DNA of 64,000 nucleotides from Alentia gelatinosa (lineage: Eukaryota; Annelida; Polychaeta; Phyllodocida; Polynoidae). The stretch lies in assembly GCA_950022655.1 (NCBI GenBank), contig OX465579.1:42139950-42203949 (forward strand). The letters run 5' to 3'. The notes below the pieces were generated by a model. That model saw only the letters and a program-made list of their open reading frames with translations, was not told the DNA's origin and made no database searches. Both the position numbers and the translations under genes were made by a program. Below, in pieces: positions 19,481-44,999 of the stretch. Each line of letters begins with the position of its first letter. Positions within the stretch are counted from its first letter, which is position 1.

Positions 19481-21663
19481 AGTGATCATAGAGTTATATT
19501 TATTATAAAAAAGAAAGGGAAAGAAAAGATGATAAAAAAGAAATTTTTAGGGAGAACATATAAGGCCTACTCTGCTGAGAAACTAAAAGAATACATAAGA
19601 ACTTTACAATGGGAAGAGTATAATGAACTTGAAACCACCTCTGAATGTTGGGACTACCTCTTAACAGTCCTGACCAAATTTCTTGACAAAGTTTGTCCGC
19701 TGAAGAAATTTGTAATAAAGACTAAAGATGAGCCCTGGATGTCAGAAGAATTAGCGGTATTAATAAATGAAAAAAATAGAGCTATTAAACAGGCAAAGGA
19801 AGACATAAATAATCAAAAATGGGATGAAGTAAGGAAATTAAGGAATGAAGCTAATAAAATAGCTAAAACGGCAAGAATAGAGTACCTCAAAGAGCAGATT
19901 GAGTACAATAAAGATAATCAAAAACAATTTTGGCGGGTTATTAAAAGTATTCTTCCCGGGTCAGATAGAGTAAAAACGCCGGACATTAATCTTGAAGATA
20001 AAGAGACAAATATAACTATAGAAAATGATGACATCCCGGATTATATTAACAAATTTTTTACGGGCATTGGCCCTAAATTAGCTAACAATAGATATACCCC
20101 CTGGAAACCATATGACCCTAGAATTCTTGAAGATATTGAACCCTTCTCGGTTGAGCAGGATGAGGTAGAAAGACTACTGAAAGAGAGTAAAATTAAAAAA
20201 CCATCTGGAATTCTAAATGTTAGAACAGATGTTCTTAAGGACTACTTGATTACTATTAAAAATATCTTTACGGCTCTATGTAATAGGATTTTCAATGATA
20301 ACCAGATACCAAACTCCTGGAAACAAGCGGTGGTAACCCCCATACATAAAGGCGGGGATGCCTCTGACTGTGCCAACTATAGGCCCATCTCGATTCTCCC
20401 CTTACAATCGAAAATACTAGAAAAAATCTTGAATGACAGAATTTTGCATTTTTTGGAGGATCAAAATGTGTTATCACCAAAGCAGGGTGGTTTTCGTAGG
20501 GGTCATTCGACTGTTAAAACAGTCTCAGAGTTTAGTGATCATGTACTTAGAATGATGAATGTTGGTATTTGACTGGTACGGTATTTATTGATCTGAAGAA
20601 AGCTTTTGACACCGTAGACCACTCCATCCTATTATCAAAATTAGAACATTATGGAATAAGGAAAGGAAATCTTGAATTGTTTAAAAATTATTTGACCAAT
20701 AGATCACAAGTAACTAAAGTTAACAATAAATGCTCCGACAGGGATGGAGTGGTCTGCGGTGTCCCACAAGGGTCGAATTTGGGTCCCACTTTGTTCATAC
20801 TGTTTATAAACGATCTAATTAATTTCATACCTGAATCTGATATACGACTATATGTGGATGATACGATTATTTATGCTGGAGTCCCAGGTATTGAACAGAT
20901 TACACACAAACTACAAAATACCTTGGACAAATTTGAACTTTGGTGTGACCAAAACAAACTGTCGATAAATGCCACCAAAACAAAGTTCATGATATTTGGA
21001 ACAAATTATAGATGTAGACAAACTGGACATGTTACTTTAACTCTTAAAAATTTAGAACTTCAAAATGTAAAGAGCTACAAATACCTGGGGTTCCACCTGG
21101 ACCAAAATTTGAATTTTTCCGCACACATAAAAGAATGTCTGCGGAAAATAAACTTTAGAATGTATCAGCTGAGTAAACTAAGACCATGCTTGAACAAGGA
21201 TTCTGCCCTACGGATGTATAAATCTTATATCATTCCGTACTTCGACTATGGAGACCTATTATACTACAACGCTCCGAAATACTTATTAGATAAACTCCAG
21301 AGGACACAGAACCAATGTTTACGTATTGTATTGAAAGTGGATGGTTATACCAGTACACAAAATTTGCATAGGTGGACATCTATGCCACTGTTACATGATA
21401 GGCAACTGGCTCACATGAATAATTTCATGTACTTAAGGGCCCAGGATGAGCAATTTGTGGACCTAAATATCAGGATGACCAGACAATATGCTGCCCCAGT
21501 ATTGAAAACAGTCCAACCCAACATTCAATCATATGTGAACAGTGTTGAATACACGGGTTCAACCTTGTGGAACCGATTACCAGTGATGTTGAGGCAAACC
21601 CCAACATATAAAGAGTTCAAGAAAATTACCAAAATAACAATGCTAAATTCAGTCCCTACTTGA
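19385..21663 (+). pseudogene. LINE B ORF2: reverse transcriptase, almost intact
   Basis: Two long open stretches (19385-20572 and 20569-21663) overlap by a few bases at a single frameshift in ATTTG at about 20566-20571. Together they give linker helix, FFTGIGPKLANN, TPIHKGGDASDCANYRPIS, KQGGFRRGHSTVKTVSEF, FIDLKKAFDTVDHSILL, GVPQGSNLGPTLFILFINDL and RLYVDDTIIY (YVDD in place of the more usual YADD). The C-terminal domain ends GSTLWNRLPVMLRQTPTYKEFKKI. No RNase H follows. It is far better preserved than LINE A and so is younger or recently active. Confidence 0.9.
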
Positions 21664-21727
21664 GTTAATTTGATGTAAAGATGTTACTTTAAGTATTATG
21701 ATATGGATTGATATTACTCGATGTTAT

Positions 21728-22279
21728 TGTAGGGGTCAGGGCAGTCGAGCAGCGTTGTTTCACTTTAGAACTAGGTGGCGCGAGTGCCGATCCCTGCTGT
21801 GCGGTATGGCCGGCGGACCCGCAGTATGCAAATGCTACGGGTTCACCCGCATTACGTAACTCGGCCACTATATAAGGTCGAGTCCACAGCAGGTTGAAAG
21901 CACTTCTCACGGTGCCTCTTTACGGAGTGAACATCTGGAGCCTCACGAGTTGGTTAGGTTGTGTTGAAACACCTTTCAACGTTGAAGAGACCAGTATCTC
22001 TTCCTGTGCTAGTTGGTGCCCCGCAGCACCAACGGATTGTGTATTACTTCCAGTAATAAAGGAACGGTAAACTGAAACTGTCCGGAGTCTGGTTTTCTAT
22101 TCGCGGTTAAGCGGTAGTTGGTAGATCTCGTATCTCCCTCCCTTCTCCAGTGGGTAAAACCGAACCCACCTGTATTGGCACGGTAAGTACAGGGTAGCGA
22201 CTAGTCTCGGAACCTCTGGTCGACTGACAATTGCGGAGAGTGGTAATACACTTTCAGCGACTAGAGGGTAACCGCTACA
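21728..22279 (+). repeat. Solo LTR, TGTAG...CTACA, inside LINE B 3' UTR
   Basis: 552 bp with perfect 5-bp inverted ends TGTAG/CTACA, flanked by TTAT on both sides (21724-21727 and 22280-22283). It carries a TATA box CTATATAAGG (21868-21877) and AATAAA (22055-22060) in LTR order. A single LTR with target duplication and no internal sequence is the product of LTR-LTR recombination. Length and 4-bp TSD fit Ty3/Gypsy or BEL; the family is not determined. It is unrelated in sequence to the LTR at 5258. Confidence 0.88.
21868..21877 (+). promoter_or_regulatory. TATA box of solo LTR
   Basis: CTATATAAGG about 140 bp from the LTR start and about 180 bp before its AATAAA. Confidence 0.55.
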
Positions 22280-22515
22280 TTATGATAAATCGGTATAGTT
22301 AACTGTACTAGAAACAAGGGAAATATTTTTACTTTTGCATAAACATTTAGGTCTAATAGGTTGCCTTATGAAAACCAGCCGATACTGATGTGCTGATAAG
22401 GCTCCCTAAATGGGTTTTATTGAATTGTACACATATTATATTATGGAAACATGGAACTGTAATACTATATTGCTCAATAAAACCACTTATCAAAAAAAAA
22501 AAAAAAAAAAAAAAA

Positions 22516-25020
22516 GGTATGCTCCATACACCCAGGCCTATCCAGCACTCCCAAATACCATCACTGAGTACCCCGGCAGCCTCGCCCCACTAGCCCCCTT
22601 ACCTCCCCTCCTGGTCACAGTGGCAGTTTATCTAGGACAGCATGAATAGATTCAAGTGTGCCTTGGATAGCACCAGGGCACCTCACCTCTAGACATGCTC
22701 CAGGGAGTAGAACTTTCAGTTTATTTTTTGTATTTCTATATAATTTTTTTTTATTGAACAAAGATCATGTCCCATATAAATGAGTGATACCCTTTCGATT
22801 TTTTTGGCTGGAAAGGTAAAGGATTTGTTAATTCCAAATTAAACCAAAATAGGTAAAAAAAATATTTAAATTATTTTATTTTACCAGGCCTGCTGGGTGA
22901 AACAAATCAGGAGGCAAGGCTATGGGAATTTGGTGGGGTTTTGCTGGGTTTATGCTGGAGGAGTGATATTTATACCCGGGTTAGATAACTTTTGCCAGAA
23001 TGAGGGTGGCCAGGGTTCATAAATCAGCCCCTTTACACCCCCAGGAGGTCAGGACTAAGTCCTGTTAGAGGCCAGATGGTTACCGTAAGGGGTCCCAGCC
23101 TATGGGCTGATGTGATGTTTTTCACTACTGCATCATTGATCCACCAAAGGCTGTTTCAAGGCCCAATCTAAAGCTGGGTATAAGCCTGGTAAGCTATGTG
23201 GAATAATTGCAACTTATTTTCTGTTTCATCAGAAGCCCAATATGGCCCTGTGCCCAATACAGGTGAAAAAGGAAGGGGCAGGAGTTGAAACATTGTAACT
23301 CTCTCGCTTGAGAATGGTATATTTTAGGTGTTATGGGGTTAGCAGTGGCAGTAGTCTCAGTAGGAGACAGCCATGACTGGTGCTAGAAATAAATAGAGCT
23401 ACCCTTGATGAAGGTCTGAAGTGGTTATAGTTGAAGGGAAAATGGGCATTAGTGACTCATTTTGCTAGAATATGCCCTGATGGTCAGACTGTATTGTTCT
23501 ATTGTTCAGTTTGTTCCTCTATGCATGAGGATAACTGAGGAGCAGCAACATGAGAGGTTGATGCATAGTAATACATAAGCACTAGCAAGTGTATTATGAC
23601 GTCAACTTTGAGTTGTTTACAGATCCGCCTGTATATCACGGATAATCATAGTTGGGGGATGTCAGTGCATTAAACAGGTATATTATAATATAATATAATA
23701 AGGTGGAATCAGTAGGACCCTGATAGATTCCCCTGTCTAGTAAGATATCATTAAATGGACATTTATAGATGATAGAAATTAAAGAGACTCAACATTTAGT
23801 CAGGTTCTCATTTTGAGCCATGTATAACTACTTATCTCTAGGTTCTCAGTCCTAGCCCTCTTCACATTCTTGAACTTCCCTCTTGTTACGCTCCAGGCAG
23901 GGAAGGCTGCATTAGCCCAAGGTGATCAGTAAGTCACATTTGTACCGTGACCTCCTGAAGAGAGATTTTTTCCTTGTTATTACCAGTCTTACAGGACCAC
24001 CTCTAATGGGATAATCCTCAGGTAATTAGTAGGACACCTTTCTTAACAGGACTTCAAGGTGTGGGGAGTGTTGTGATGGGAACCACAGATGACAAAAGCA
24101 CTGAAATAGTGGCAGTGACTCTGGGAGTCTTGTAGGGTTATAACACCAGCCAGTGCATGGTGCCAGATGACACCATATGGTGCCCCATTTTCTCCTTAGT
24201 AAGAGCATGCATCACCTCATTCTGATATTCTGAGCTACCTTGGTCAGCTCTGATCCCAGCATTTACCTACTCAGCCTTAGTGGATTTTTACATTCCATTA
24301 CTGATGACACTGGTGCTGACCTTACCTTTATCTATTAACAGAATAGCATAAACTTTTGATTTGGCACCTTACTTATGCCTTTTATGCCAGATGCTTTTAG
24401 CAGGGCAATACTCACAGGGGCAGGTAGTAGTGTCAGCATATGCCGACCAAAATTCTATTATTTTATCATGTCATATGACATATTGTCTTTGATATTTTGT
24501 TGCTATCTTGTTAAAAATATGGAATATGATGTCATACCTGCATTCTGCTTAAATTTCATCTTCATTGAACCATTATTTCTTAAATTATATCATAAAACGT
24601 ATATTCCATGAATAATGTCCCAAGGCAGTCACCCAGTCGTGTATGATGATGCTTCCAGGCATAAACTTGGTAATATTTTGGGGCATCACTCAGCATAAAT
24701 TGGTAATTCACTTTGTCATGTGTTTACATTCACTAAAATATATGATATACCCACCTGGATTATGGCACAATTTCATTGATATTTTGATGACAAATAACTT
24801 TTTTGTAACATCCATTATACCAAATAGTGTTATAACCTAAATATCATATTTAATTATGAAATCCATTCTACCAAATGTTGTTAGACCCTAAGTATCATAT
24901 CTTTATTAAATTGAAATTATCAGGATTCAAAATAACAACCAAAATATTGCATTCTGGGATTGCTGATGCATCCCATTGGATTCTACATGCTTTAATGTAC
25001 CAGAATAGATACTTCCATTA
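22516..25020. other. Non-coding stretch, nothing recognised
   Basis: No open stretch longer than 80 codons with any familiar pattern. AT-rich segments (22720-22880), a short (TATAA) run at 23681-23700. No terminal repeats noticed. Confidence 0.5.
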
Positions 25021-25668
25021 GATCTCTCTCTTCAGTGGTTACAAAGTTATAGTCATTTATTTAGATGAAAGTCTGAGATCGTTAGTTCAATGGATGTTTT
25101 ATTCTGCATAGGTTGCCATGGCAACCAAATTCTAAGGACATGGAAATAACAATCCCTCATTATGTCCCAAATGTATGCTTTTAAAAATGCAAGTGTAATC
25201 TCATGCTTTAAAAATGTAATCTCATAAGGAGATGACTTGCCGTTTTTCTCATACTTACTATTCGTATGTATAGGGAAATAGTGGTTTCTGAGTACATTAT
25301 CATGCCTTTGTGTTGTCATGGAAACAGAAGTAATGCTACATTCTTTTGGCCAAAAGAGTGGCAGAATCATAATCCCCATGTAATAATTGACAAACTTGCC
25401 AAGTTTTATGCAGTAGACTCTCAAAGTACCAGAAAAAAGTCTCTATCTTCAGTGACTATAAAGGTATAGCAGTAAGTTTCACATACATTCAGAGTTGCTT
25501 CCTGCAGTGGATGTTTTGGGCAGCATTGGTTGCCATGGCAATAAAATTCTAAGGGAATGTAAATAACAAACCTCCATCATGTTCCAAAGGTATACATACA
25601 AAAATGAAAATGAAAGCTTGTGAGCAGATGTTTTGTTGGTTTTCTTACTCTTACTCTTACACTTGCTG
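25021..25668 (-). repeat. Diverged internal units adjoining repeat X, right side
   Basis: On the minus strand the order AGAGTCTACTGCATAAAACTTGGC (about 25424) ... TTTGGCCAAAAGAATGTAGCAT ... TTTCCATGACAAC repeats the plan of repeat X (AGAGTATCCTGGCTGAAACTTGCC near 26063). A spacing of about 640 bp and GCCATGGCAA motifs at 25108 and 25530 suggest old tandem units. The left copy has a different arrangement beyond 8662. Confidence 0.5.
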
Positions 25669-26250
25669 TGTACTTTTGCTATATTCATCAATTTTTATGT
25701 GTTGTTCATAAAATAACTCAACATCAAGTACCATAAAGTACCATAAGAAAAACGAAAATAAGGGTTCTCCTAGAAATTGGAATGTTACCATGGCAACAAT
25801 TCTTCCATGAGAATGGAAAAGGGCATATTTTCATAGTGTATACTATTGACACAAGAATCAATGATTTTCTTCACAGAAAAAATGCATATTTTTACCTTTT
25901 AATATCAAAGTATTTAATATACATCAGTAATTATTAAAATATGTTTTCCTTCTGTTACCATGGAAACGAGCATGATTCTACACTTTTGGGAAGAAACGAG
26001 CATCAGATTCAGATTCCTGAGGTCATAATTGACCAACATGGCAAGTTTCAGCCAGGATACTCTCGGGTGTCATTGTGACCCCTTTTTTAGGTCATTTGCT
26101 CCTCTACTACTACGACAGGCTTTATTCAACGCGGCGGATGATAAATCGTACGAATCGTCGTGCATCGTCACTTTAGTCTTATCGTCCAGCGGCTTATATG
26201 TACGACATTTATTCAACGGCCCCCAGGTCTATACATCCTTATCGTGGCCA
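25669..26250 (-). repeat. Repeat X, right copy (inverted, uninterrupted)
   Basis: Reverse complement of 5651-5777 joined to 8180-8662. It contains a single uninterrupted GCCGCGTTGAAT where the left copy holds the LINE, and runs past the Gypsy border without an LTR. Pairwise differences are scattered substitutions and small indels. The two copies point towards each other across about 17 kb of LINEs. Confidence 0.85.
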
Positions 26251-26364
26251 TGTAATATTGGTTTCTATGAGAAGGAAGTAATTATCTAAATTACTCCTAA
26301 TTATAGAGGAACAAATTGACTAAATTGGACCAGTCGCCATTTTGGTTAGTAACCTCCTCCCTGA

Positions 26365-26770
26365 TGTTTACAGTATGGCTGCCATGCTTTGAATGGCATA
26401 TAATACCCCTATTATCGCTCAGCTCTAGTTCCCAGTCTGCCCACATGAGGGCAGGTCGCTCTGCCTATGACACTTTGAGTTGTTCAGTGTCATGAGCGGC
26501 CTCCTGACATGTGTGACAGACCGGAACGGGCATTCAACCGGAACGGATTTGGTCTTCCCCTATTGGCTGTTGGTACAACAGCCAATGAGAGCGCAGAGGT
26601 CACAGATGCCAAGCCTGTCATGTCAACCCCCTGATAAGGGTATAAAACCAAGACCCATTCCTGTCAATAAACAGGAATGGGTCTAGTTAGTCTCAGGTTC
26701 TGACTAGGTAATACCTAGTACTTCTGTGTTGAGTTCTGACTCTCTCTTCTTAAGGTCTACTCCTTACACA
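26365..26770 (+). repeat. Possible LTR (TGTTTACA...CTTACACA)
   Basis: A TATA-like GGTATAAAACC (26638-26648) precedes a hairpin that presents AATAAA. The block is bounded roughly by TGTTTACA and CTTACACA. No target duplication was found, so the limits are guesses; it might instead be a different promoter-bearing repeat. Confidence 0.35.
26651..26684 (+). other. Perfect 14-bp stem-loop presenting AATAAA
   Basis: AGACCCATTCCTGT and ACAGGAATGGGTCT are exact reverse complements separated by CAATAA. The hexamer AATAAA (26666-26671) lies in the loop and first stem base, just 18 bp downstream of a TATA-like box. Confidence 0.85.
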
Positions 26771-26965
26771 AGTAGGGTCCAAGACTTTACACAATGTCAG
26801 CCTTCCAGGCATCAACCCAGAAAGCTCCACAGTTGGGCCCACAACTGTTCGCAGATTTTTAATTTGAGGGTATTCTTTAGCCTTTTTTTGCAAATCCTCA
26901 GGCATCAATTTCTGTTCCATATCACCAGACACTATTTTTTGCCAGAACAGGGGTAACAGCCTCAA
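26750..26965 (-). pseudogene. Fragment of a transposon-type ORF (tentative)
   Basis: A 71-codon open stretch contains QKLMPEDLQKKAKEYPQIKN and LRTVVGPTVELSGL. It resembles, from memory of the pattern only, gag-like proteins of retroelements with a K(L)..K..KYP.P.NC motif. It is too short and degenerate for a firm call. Confidence 0.25.
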
Positions 26966-29900
26966 CCTTTTTCTCTGGGGCCGAAATAACCTTGTGTCTT
27001 TGTTTTAACAGTGACAACATGGTACCAGGCTTGTACACAGGAAATTCAATGGGGGTTCCTACCTCCTAGGCAACGGCGTCAGCCATTGCATCCTCGACTC
27101 GCACCAAACCCACATCCTCTCTGTAGTACTCGTGGGCATAAAAAGCCACTAAAGAAGATAAATAAACTGCAAATTTGATGTATTAATGTAAATAGCACAC
27201 TCTGGTGCTAAAATTCCCTCTGATATCTCAGATTATTTTAATTTTTACCCAATCAAGGGCCAATGTCACTGAGCCACGACCCCACCGAAGCGAGCTACCT
27301 TATCTCATCAGTTACCAAAAACACTCGAGTGTTAAAGAGGTAAAAATTATATATTTTGGGGAATGATTAACTCTGAAGTTTCTTGCTATTTGTATTCACC
27401 AACTTTATTCAATCACATCGTCAATGTATTTATATTTAGGAATGTTTCTAAAAATAAAACTTCTGCCGTTAGACATCACATTGATTTGTATAGAATCTAT
27501 GGGTTTCCCAGTGACACCACTACGTGTTTCAGTTTCACTTTCTATGTAATAACACCAGATTGCAACAAGAAGCGGCGCAACACCTACGCCACCTTGGACA
27601 CATTAAGCACATTGCCCAAACAGACGTCCACACCAAAGTTCTTGGGGGTGGTAGTAAGCCAAAGTAATTATGTTTTACATAGTTAAGAATGCAAGCTATA
27701 CAAAATGAATGCACAATAAATGCATGGAAGGGTCGGTCCCTTGACCTATGAAATAGTTACAATAGCGGGAATGTCGAAGCTACTTAACCTGTTCCCAGAC
27801 ATTGCCTCAGACTGATGGGTTCAAACTGACCTTAACTAGCAGGGGAAACAAAAAACTAAAAATGACTATTCTCGGATGAGAGCAACGACGAGAGTCCAAA
27901 CATTGTATAAGGCTGTGTAACAGGTCCTTTTGTAGCATGAGCCATACGCCTGTTTCAAACAGTTCTCGTCATCGCTTACCAATACATTGCAGTTTTGGCA
28001 AATATTCAAAATTGTTCTTTTGATTGTTTAAATAAAAGTTAATAATACAATGGAAACACATGACAAACAGCTGTTTTCGCTGACGGTAACTACTCTCAGC
28101 AGTTGTACAGTTTACTAATATGAGACATTCAGTAAGGATTTTGTTTGCAATTGCAATTTATTTTCACTTTTATTTTGGATACCTAAGCTTTTTTAAATAC
28201 TGAGTAATGAAAAGACATTGAAATAGTATATTACATTTATCTGACACACCGCCATACACATCACATATCCTCTTCATTAAATCTGGTTTAACAATCACTT
28301 TGTCATTGCGTCAAATCTAACTTTGTTATGGTGTACATAATGGTATCTACCCTGGGGAAATGCTGGTGCCATGACAGCAGCCTCCTATCAGATAACTCGA
28401 GCCTCGCAGATTTAACAACAAATGACTAACAGTGTTTGCATCTGGAAATTCCACATATCACCTTGTGGATTGAACCATTCTTACATGCATGGCATTGTTT
28501 ATGAATTTACATATTAATATTATATGACCTGAAGATACAAATGCATTGTATTTCTGAACAATAATTACTTCACATTTGAACTGTTCAAACTGTGAACAGA
28601 ATTTTAACATTAATGGTAGATGGACAAGTCTTACTATGATATGGCCTTGGCTGTAGGTTACGGTCATATGACCACTGATGACCTTTTCGAGTCTTGACCT
28701 CTTCGCTTTACTGTATATGACCTTGAGAAAATAAGGCACCACTTACAGAGGTCGCCCATCATAAGATTTGCTTGTCTTTTTTAAAGAATGAATCCCATTT
28801 CGTATACGTCTGTCCCTTGCCGATTATTTTATCATTTGGCGCTATCTTTTGAGTAGGTGACTGCTTCCAGAAAATGCAAATACTATAATCTTATCGATAT
28901 GAGTGAGATGCAAAATGAACAATGCCTTCGACAAACCCAGTTCATATATTAGAAATAGAATTAGCCATTCGCATATTAGAGCGAATAATGAAATTCACAT
29001 ATAACAGACTGCATTCGTCTTATCACTTTAAATGTTTCCAATATTTAGGCTACTGCAATAAATAGATTACAAACCTATGAGTTCTCATCTACAATAAAGT
29101 ATGCTAGACAATGACACGAGATATTTAGAGTAACACCCGTGAATTTAATGAAACTATACGTATAAGTCAACCTATTTATGTAACTATGTTACCTAATGAA
29201 AGCATACTGAATATCATGAAACGGAACAACTATTTCTCACCACCGAGTCTCTTGAAAACAGTAATTTGCATATCTGTATAAACAAAATTTGGATTTTTTT
29301 TATATACTGATTATAAAAAATACTGGGCTGATGCAAAATTCCGAATTTACTCAGATTCAATAAAAATTAATCAATATTACTTTCATCATATGAAAAAATT
29401 ACAGTACAACTTGTCCAAGGATACTATTTTTCAAGGTATTACTTCCACACCATTACTTTGTGTATATGTCTTTGGTTAATGTGAATGACTGTTTAATAAA
29501 GTGAGATTATGAATTTAATTTTAGATATCATATCGTGGGTAATATTGCATCATATCTGCAGGCAAATCTCTTAATATCGTGAATAAATGTTTATATCCAT
29601 ACTTAAGAAATAAACCTCCAACGAAATTCATCTATGTCGTTTCTTTGAATACAATATATCTATATAGATATATATATATACAGTAATAATTCTTGGGAAG
29701 TTTACCATGTATATAAACCAGAGATGAACATAATCACCGTGAAGCTTTATAAATGAATCTAAAGTAAAGTAGATCGTATCATACTGCGCCGAAGTAATAA
29801 GAATCCTCACATTCCTGAACCTGGGTATAGTGGGAAACTAGCCACTGTTCATAATTGAATACAGTAATTATGGTCATTATCCTGTTACATACATCTAAAT

Positions 29901-30447
29901 CCAGTCTACTCGATTGAAGTACAGATGCAGAATTAACACGTACTCTTGGTGTACCAGGTTCTATGCCCGTCTTTTGTAAATATACTCTGTAATAAGAAGT
30001 AGGTACCTCAGAACTACTCTTTGAAACTCGTGCTACTGGTTTATCCTCTGCGGCTGCTGTTCTTCTCTCAGAGGCCGGGTAAGGGGTGACCTGTACGACA
30101 GATAGGACTGGCTGCCTATGGCTGTACAATTTTATCTTCATTTACACTGTACAATGAGTGTGTGTCGTTCTGCGTTATTATTACACGCTTGTAGGGTCGA
30201 TGCACAGTTATCACCAGTGAGGGGCGAGTACACCAGGCGGGCCCACCAACGCATTATTTTGACGGGTCGACGGGCCTGGTGGATATGGATTTACTCCACG
30301 TGGTCGCGGGGACCTAAGACCGCTGATGGTGACCGGGTATGTCCCGGCCAGATGCGCATCAGGTCTTGCCGGCTCACCTCGCGGTCCGCCCGGTTGGTAG
30401 GGCCGTGACGACGGCCCGTCGGTGGGCGTCACCGGCACTCTCCACTC
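26966..30447. other. Non-coding stretch downstream of the host gene
   Basis: AT-rich, no convincing exon. Short (TA)n run at 29657-29682. Open stretches of 60-120 codons (27363-27686, 29779-30141) show no domain. Sequence just left of 30448 would be the FAM91A1 3' UTR; no clear polyadenylation site was picked. 30200-30450 is GC-rich. Confidence 0.45.
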
Positions 30448-44992
<14,545 letters not shown>

Positions 44993-44999
44993 CTGCAAA

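Larger units (their letters stand above)
14414..22515 (+). mobile_element. LINE B: APE-type non-LTR retrotransposon with composite ORF1, carrying three insertions
   Basis: In the same orientation and in order: coiled-coil/L1-ORF1-like region (14532-15140), NADAR domain (to 15930), SGNH esterase (16116-18630), endonuclease remnant (19261-19480), RT (to 21663), 3' UTR, AATAAA and a 22-nt poly(A) (22494-22515). Three later insertions interrupt it: an 838-bp piece (16649-17486), MITE 2 (17585-18621) and a solo LTR (21728-22279). An esterase in ORF1 upstream of APE-RT is known for the CR1 clade. That all parts belong to one element is inferred from order, strand and the absence of any tail between them. 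The 5' limit is not defined. Confidence 0.68.
21664..22515 (+). other. LINE B 3' UTR with poly(A) tail (split by solo LTR)
   Basis: 21664-21727 continues at 22284, then runs to CTCAATAAAACCAC (AATAAA) and A22 at 22494-22515. The poly(A) end on the + strand confirms the transcribed direction. The solo LTR sits inside it with one TTAT on each side. Confidence 0.78.

Noticed and set aside
5900..26000. CRISPR array or bacterial operon
   Set aside because: No regularly spaced repeats, no Shine-Dalgarno-led genes; introns and LINEs show animal DNA.
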